64,000 nucleotides of DNA from Octadecabacter temperatus (GTDB lineage Bacteria; Pseudomonadota; Alphaproteobacteria; Rhodobacterales; Rhodobacteraceae), in the NCBI RefSeq assembly GCF_001187845.1, contig NZ_CP012160.1, positions 1,240,001 to 1,304,000 of the forward strand, written 5' to 3'. Each line of letters opens with the position of its first letter. Position 1 is the first letter of the stretch. Shown piece by piece: positions 61,893 to 64,000 of the stretch. The notes beneath the pieces are model-generated. The model saw only the letters and a list, made by a program, of their open reading frames with translations, had not been told where the DNA came from and ran no database searches. The position numbers and the translations under genes are program-made.

Positions 61893-62420
61893 ATGGCAGT
61901 CAGTTCGACAACATTTGCGCAGCGTATGGACAAGATCAATTCAGGCAAGACCACATCGTGGACTGTGCCTGGACAAGGCTTGGCGACCTCCAGCGACGAA
62001 CGCAGCTTCCTACGCAAATCCTCCGTAAAGACAGTGAAAAAATCTACGCAGAAGAAACGCAATCCACTGATGTACGTCGCGGCCTTAGCTGTGGGCGCGG
62101 TCAGCGTAATCGCAGCGCGTTGGATCGACTTCACCTATCTGGACACCGCGATGGCATTTGCCGCCGAGAAGGGCGTGGACGCTGCAGCGGTGATTGGCAA
62201 CGTGCCAACAGCGCTGTCGTTGGCCGTGATCATCAGCATAATCGCGATGTTTGTGCTGGGCCTGCGCTCCAAACAAACAGTGCCGTTGCAGATGGCTGGC
62301 TTCATCGGGGCGGTCCTGTTCGAGGGCGAACTGGTTGCGCTGGCACCGGAAGTCTACGCACGTTTTTACCCGCAGAGCTGGATTGCCGACATGGTCGCAA
62401 CCGCAAGCCTGCTGACCTAA
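61893..62420 (+). CDS. membrane protein of unknown function in the suf operon
   Basis: 175 residues. A basic cytoplasmic N-terminus (RSFLRKSSVKTVKKSTQKKR) is followed by four hydrophobic segments (about 58-75, 85-100, 106-124, 131-170). The ATG follows AAGGGGAGCG. An alternative frame from 61787 has no support. Family not recognised. It sits between the methyltransferase and sufC, where roseobacter suf operons often carry unrelated small genes. Confidence 0.65.
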   Translation: MAVSSTTFAQRMDKINSGKTTSWTVPGQGLATSSDERSFLRKSSVKTVKKSTQKKRNPLMYVAALAVGAVSVIAARWIDFTYLDTAMAFAAEKGVDAAAVIGNVPTALSLAVIISIIAMFVLGLRSKQTVPLQMAGFIGAVLFEGELVALAPEVYARFYPQSWIADMVATASLLT

Positions 62421-62498
62421 CACCGAAATTTACACTTAATCAGATGAAGAGGACCGCGGTTTCGCGAGTCCTCTCGAATGCTATGGGAACATGATAAA

Positions 62499-63254
62499 AT
62501 GCTAGAAATCAAAAACTTGCACGTCAAACTTGAAGAAGAAGACAAGCAGATTCTTAAGGGTGTGAACCTGACTGTCGAACCGGGCAAGGTCCATGCGATC
62601 ATGGGGCCGAATGGCTCAGGTAAGTCGACATTGTCCTACGTGTTGTCCGGCAAGGGTGGCTATGAAGTGACCAAAGGATCCGCCACGTTGGAAGGCGAAG
62701 AATTGCTGGATATGGAGGCCGAAGAACGCGCCGCTGCTGGCTTGTTCCTTGCGTTCCAATATCCTGTGGAAATCCCGGGCGTCGGCAACATGACGTTCCT
62801 GCGCACAGCTGTGAACGCACAGCGCAAGGCACGCGGCGAAGAAGAAATGTCCGCGGGCGAGTTCTTGAAAGTGATCCGCGCGAAAGCCAAGACGCTTAAG
62901 ATCGATGCAGAAATGCTGAAACGCCCTGTGAACGTTGGCTTCTCTGGTGGTGAGAAAAAGCGCAACGAGATTTTGCAGATGGCCATGCTTGAGCCAAAGA
63001 TGTGCATCTTGGACGAAACGGATTCTGGTCTGGACGTTGATGCGATGAAATTGGTGTCCGAAGGCGTGAACGCCCTACGCGACGAGGGCCGTGGTTTCTT
63101 GGTTATCACGCACTACCAGCGTCTTCTGGACCATATCAAACCAGACGTTGTGCACATCATGGCCGATGGTCGTATCGTAAAAACAGGCGGACCTGAGCTC
63201 GCGCTCGAAGTCGAAAACAATGGTTACGCCGATATCCTCGCAGAGGTGGCCTAA
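62499..63254 (+). CDS. sufC: Fe-S cluster assembly ATPase SufC
   Basis: 251-residue ABC-type ATPase. Walker A is IMGPNGSGKSTLSYVL, signature FSGGEKKRNEILQMAML, Walker B MCILDETDSGLDVDAM and H-loop VITHYQRLL. FLAFQYPVEIPGV is diagnostic for SufC. Start at MLEIKNLHV. It drives conformational change of the SufB-SufD scaffold. Its stop shares a base with the sufD start (TAATG). Confidence 0.96.
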   Translation: MLEIKNLHVKLEEEDKQILKGVNLTVEPGKVHAIMGPNGSGKSTLSYVLSGKGGYEVTKGSATLEGEELLDMEAEERAAAGLFLAFQYPVEIPGVGNMTFLRTAVNAQRKARGEEEMSAGEFLKVIRAKAKTLKIDAEMLKRPVNVGFSGGEKKRNEILQMAMLEPKMCILDETDSGLDVDAMKLVSEGVNALRDEGRGFLVITHYQRLLDHIKPDVVHIMADGRIVKTGGPELALEVENNGYADILAEVA

Positions 63255-64000
63255 TGGCCCAGTCGAAGAAAATGCTGCAAGTAAAGCAGGACGCAACGGA
63301 CGCGTTTCTTGCGGATCGGGCGCTGCCGACCGGCGCTGCCTGGGCCAATGATGCGCGGGCAGATGCACTTGCGCGCCTGCGTGACATGGGCCTTCCGCAT
63401 GGTCGTGATGAGTATTGGAAATTCACCAAGCCAGACAGTTTGGTGCAGCGCGATGCCCCGAAAGCCGCCGTGTTCCAAAGCGATGAGGGGCCACTCTGGG
63501 CTGATGTAGAAAACCTGACGATCGTCTTCGTTGATGGTGTTTTTGATGCTGGCGCATCCGATGATTTCGCACTTGAAGGTCTTAGCATCGAACGTCTGGC
63601 GGATGTCGCTGACAAAGACATTCACTGGGCTAAGGATTTGTATGGCGTTCTTGAAACACGCGGCCAAGAGGTCGTTCAACGCCCGCTAGCTGCGTTGAAT
63701 ACGGCCTTTGCAACGGACGGTGTTGTGATCCACGTGACGGGCAAAGTGAGCAAACCTGTTCGTCTGGTTTATCTCCATAAATCAGAGACTTCTGATGCGA
63801 CGCTACACCACTGCATCAAGCTTGAAGAAGGGGCCGAAATGACCCTTCTGGAAACTGGACCAGCGGCCGCGCGGTTTAACAACGTGATGGAAGTCGATGT
63901 CGCTGACCACGCCAAGTTCAACCACGTTCGTGTTCAAGGTCGTGATCATGAACGCCGTGCTGTAACGGGTATCTTCACACGCCTTGGCACTGAATCCGCG
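63254..64000 (+). CDS. sufD: Fe-S cluster assembly protein SufD, 3' end outside window
   Basis: First 249 residues of SufD, beginning MAQSKKMLQVKQDATDAFLA. Helical N-terminal region with GLPHGRDEYWKFTKPDSL, then the start of the beta-helix (VIHVTGKVSKPVRLVYLHKS; HHCIKLEEGAEMTLLETG). It is the SufB partner in SufBC2D and is linked to sufC by TAATG overlap. Truncated by the right edge; sufS and further suf genes may follow. Confidence 0.93.
   Translation, partial: MAQSKKMLQVKQDATDAFLADRALPTGAAWANDARADALARLRDMGLPHGRDEYWKFTKPDSLVQRDAPKAAVFQSDEGPLWADVENLTIVFVDGVFDAGASDDFALEGLSIERLADVADKDIHWAKDLYGVLETRGQEVVQRPLAALNTAFATDGVVIHVTGKVSKPVRLVYLHKSETSDATLHHCIKLEEGAEMTLLETGPAAARFNNVMEVDVADHAKFNHVRVQGRDHERRAVTGIFTRLGTESA

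Noticed and set aside
1..64000. CRISPR arrays, insertion sequences and prophage genes
   Set aside because: No regularly spaced repeats, transposase or phage structural frames were seen anywhere in the window.

Overview
The window is a piece of a marine alphaproteobacterial chromosome, almost certainly Rhodobacteraceae (Roseobacter group). The evidence is a DMSP demethylation cluster (dmdA-acuI), a Paracoccus-type sox cluster, the Rhodobacter-type trgA-trgB-cysK locus, a circularly permuted two-piece tmRNA, an alphaproteobacterial LexA box (GAAC-N7-GAAC) before recA, and an iscR-suf operon with an Irr-type box. Both ends cut through genes: sir on the left and sufD on the right.

Layout. 1-3.7 kb: assimilatory sulfite reduction (sir, DUF2849, cysG) with a divergent Lrp regulator. 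3.7-4.8 kb: a DUF1194 protein and ssrA (tmRNA). 4.8-9.8 kb: a GntR regulator (probable dmdR) facing DUF2182-DUF1326-DinB-dmdA-acuI across a perfect palindrome. 10-16.2 kb: trgA-trgB-cysK-mechanosensitive channel-alaX-membrane protein, a chain of touching genes. 16.2 kb: tRNA-Ser(GGA). 16.3-29.2 kb: a probable island. The last 14 bases of the tRNA-Ser gene recur at 29189-29202. Between the copies lie a sulfatase/phosphonate monoesterase-like hydrolase, ferredoxin-NADP reductase, a MarR regulator with a near-perfect operator, an oligopeptide-type ABC importer with a fused permease-ATPase, an AprA/fumarate-reductase-like flavoprotein, two ferredoxins and a small membrane protein.

29.2-44.9 kb: the sox cluster (soxT, soxR and soxS on the minus strand; soxVWXYZABCDEF on the plus strand), followed by a DUF302 protein, a 5-aminolevulinate synthase, a second YeeE/YedE transporter and a soxH-like metallohydrolase. 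It encodes periplasmic thiosulfate oxidation, its thiol-redox maintenance, sulfur-compound transport and perhaps extra heme for the cytochromes. 45-54 kb: housekeeping genes (sulfotransferase-like, recA, alaS, typA, an SMR pump, YitT, icd). 54.1-57.2 kb: a tandem-HD protein, three unknown proteins and an alpha/beta hydrolase. 57.2-64 kb: the Fe-S assembly operon iscR-unknown-cysteine desulfurase-sufB-FkbM methyltransferase-membrane protein-sufC-sufD.

The least described parts are the redox/ABC module in the tRNA-flanked segment, the three-gene insert between dmdR and dmdA, and the methyltransferase with a histone-H1-like tail inside the suf operon. Everything rests on reading the sequence and its translations. 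No database search was run, so family names come from motif and context recognition.
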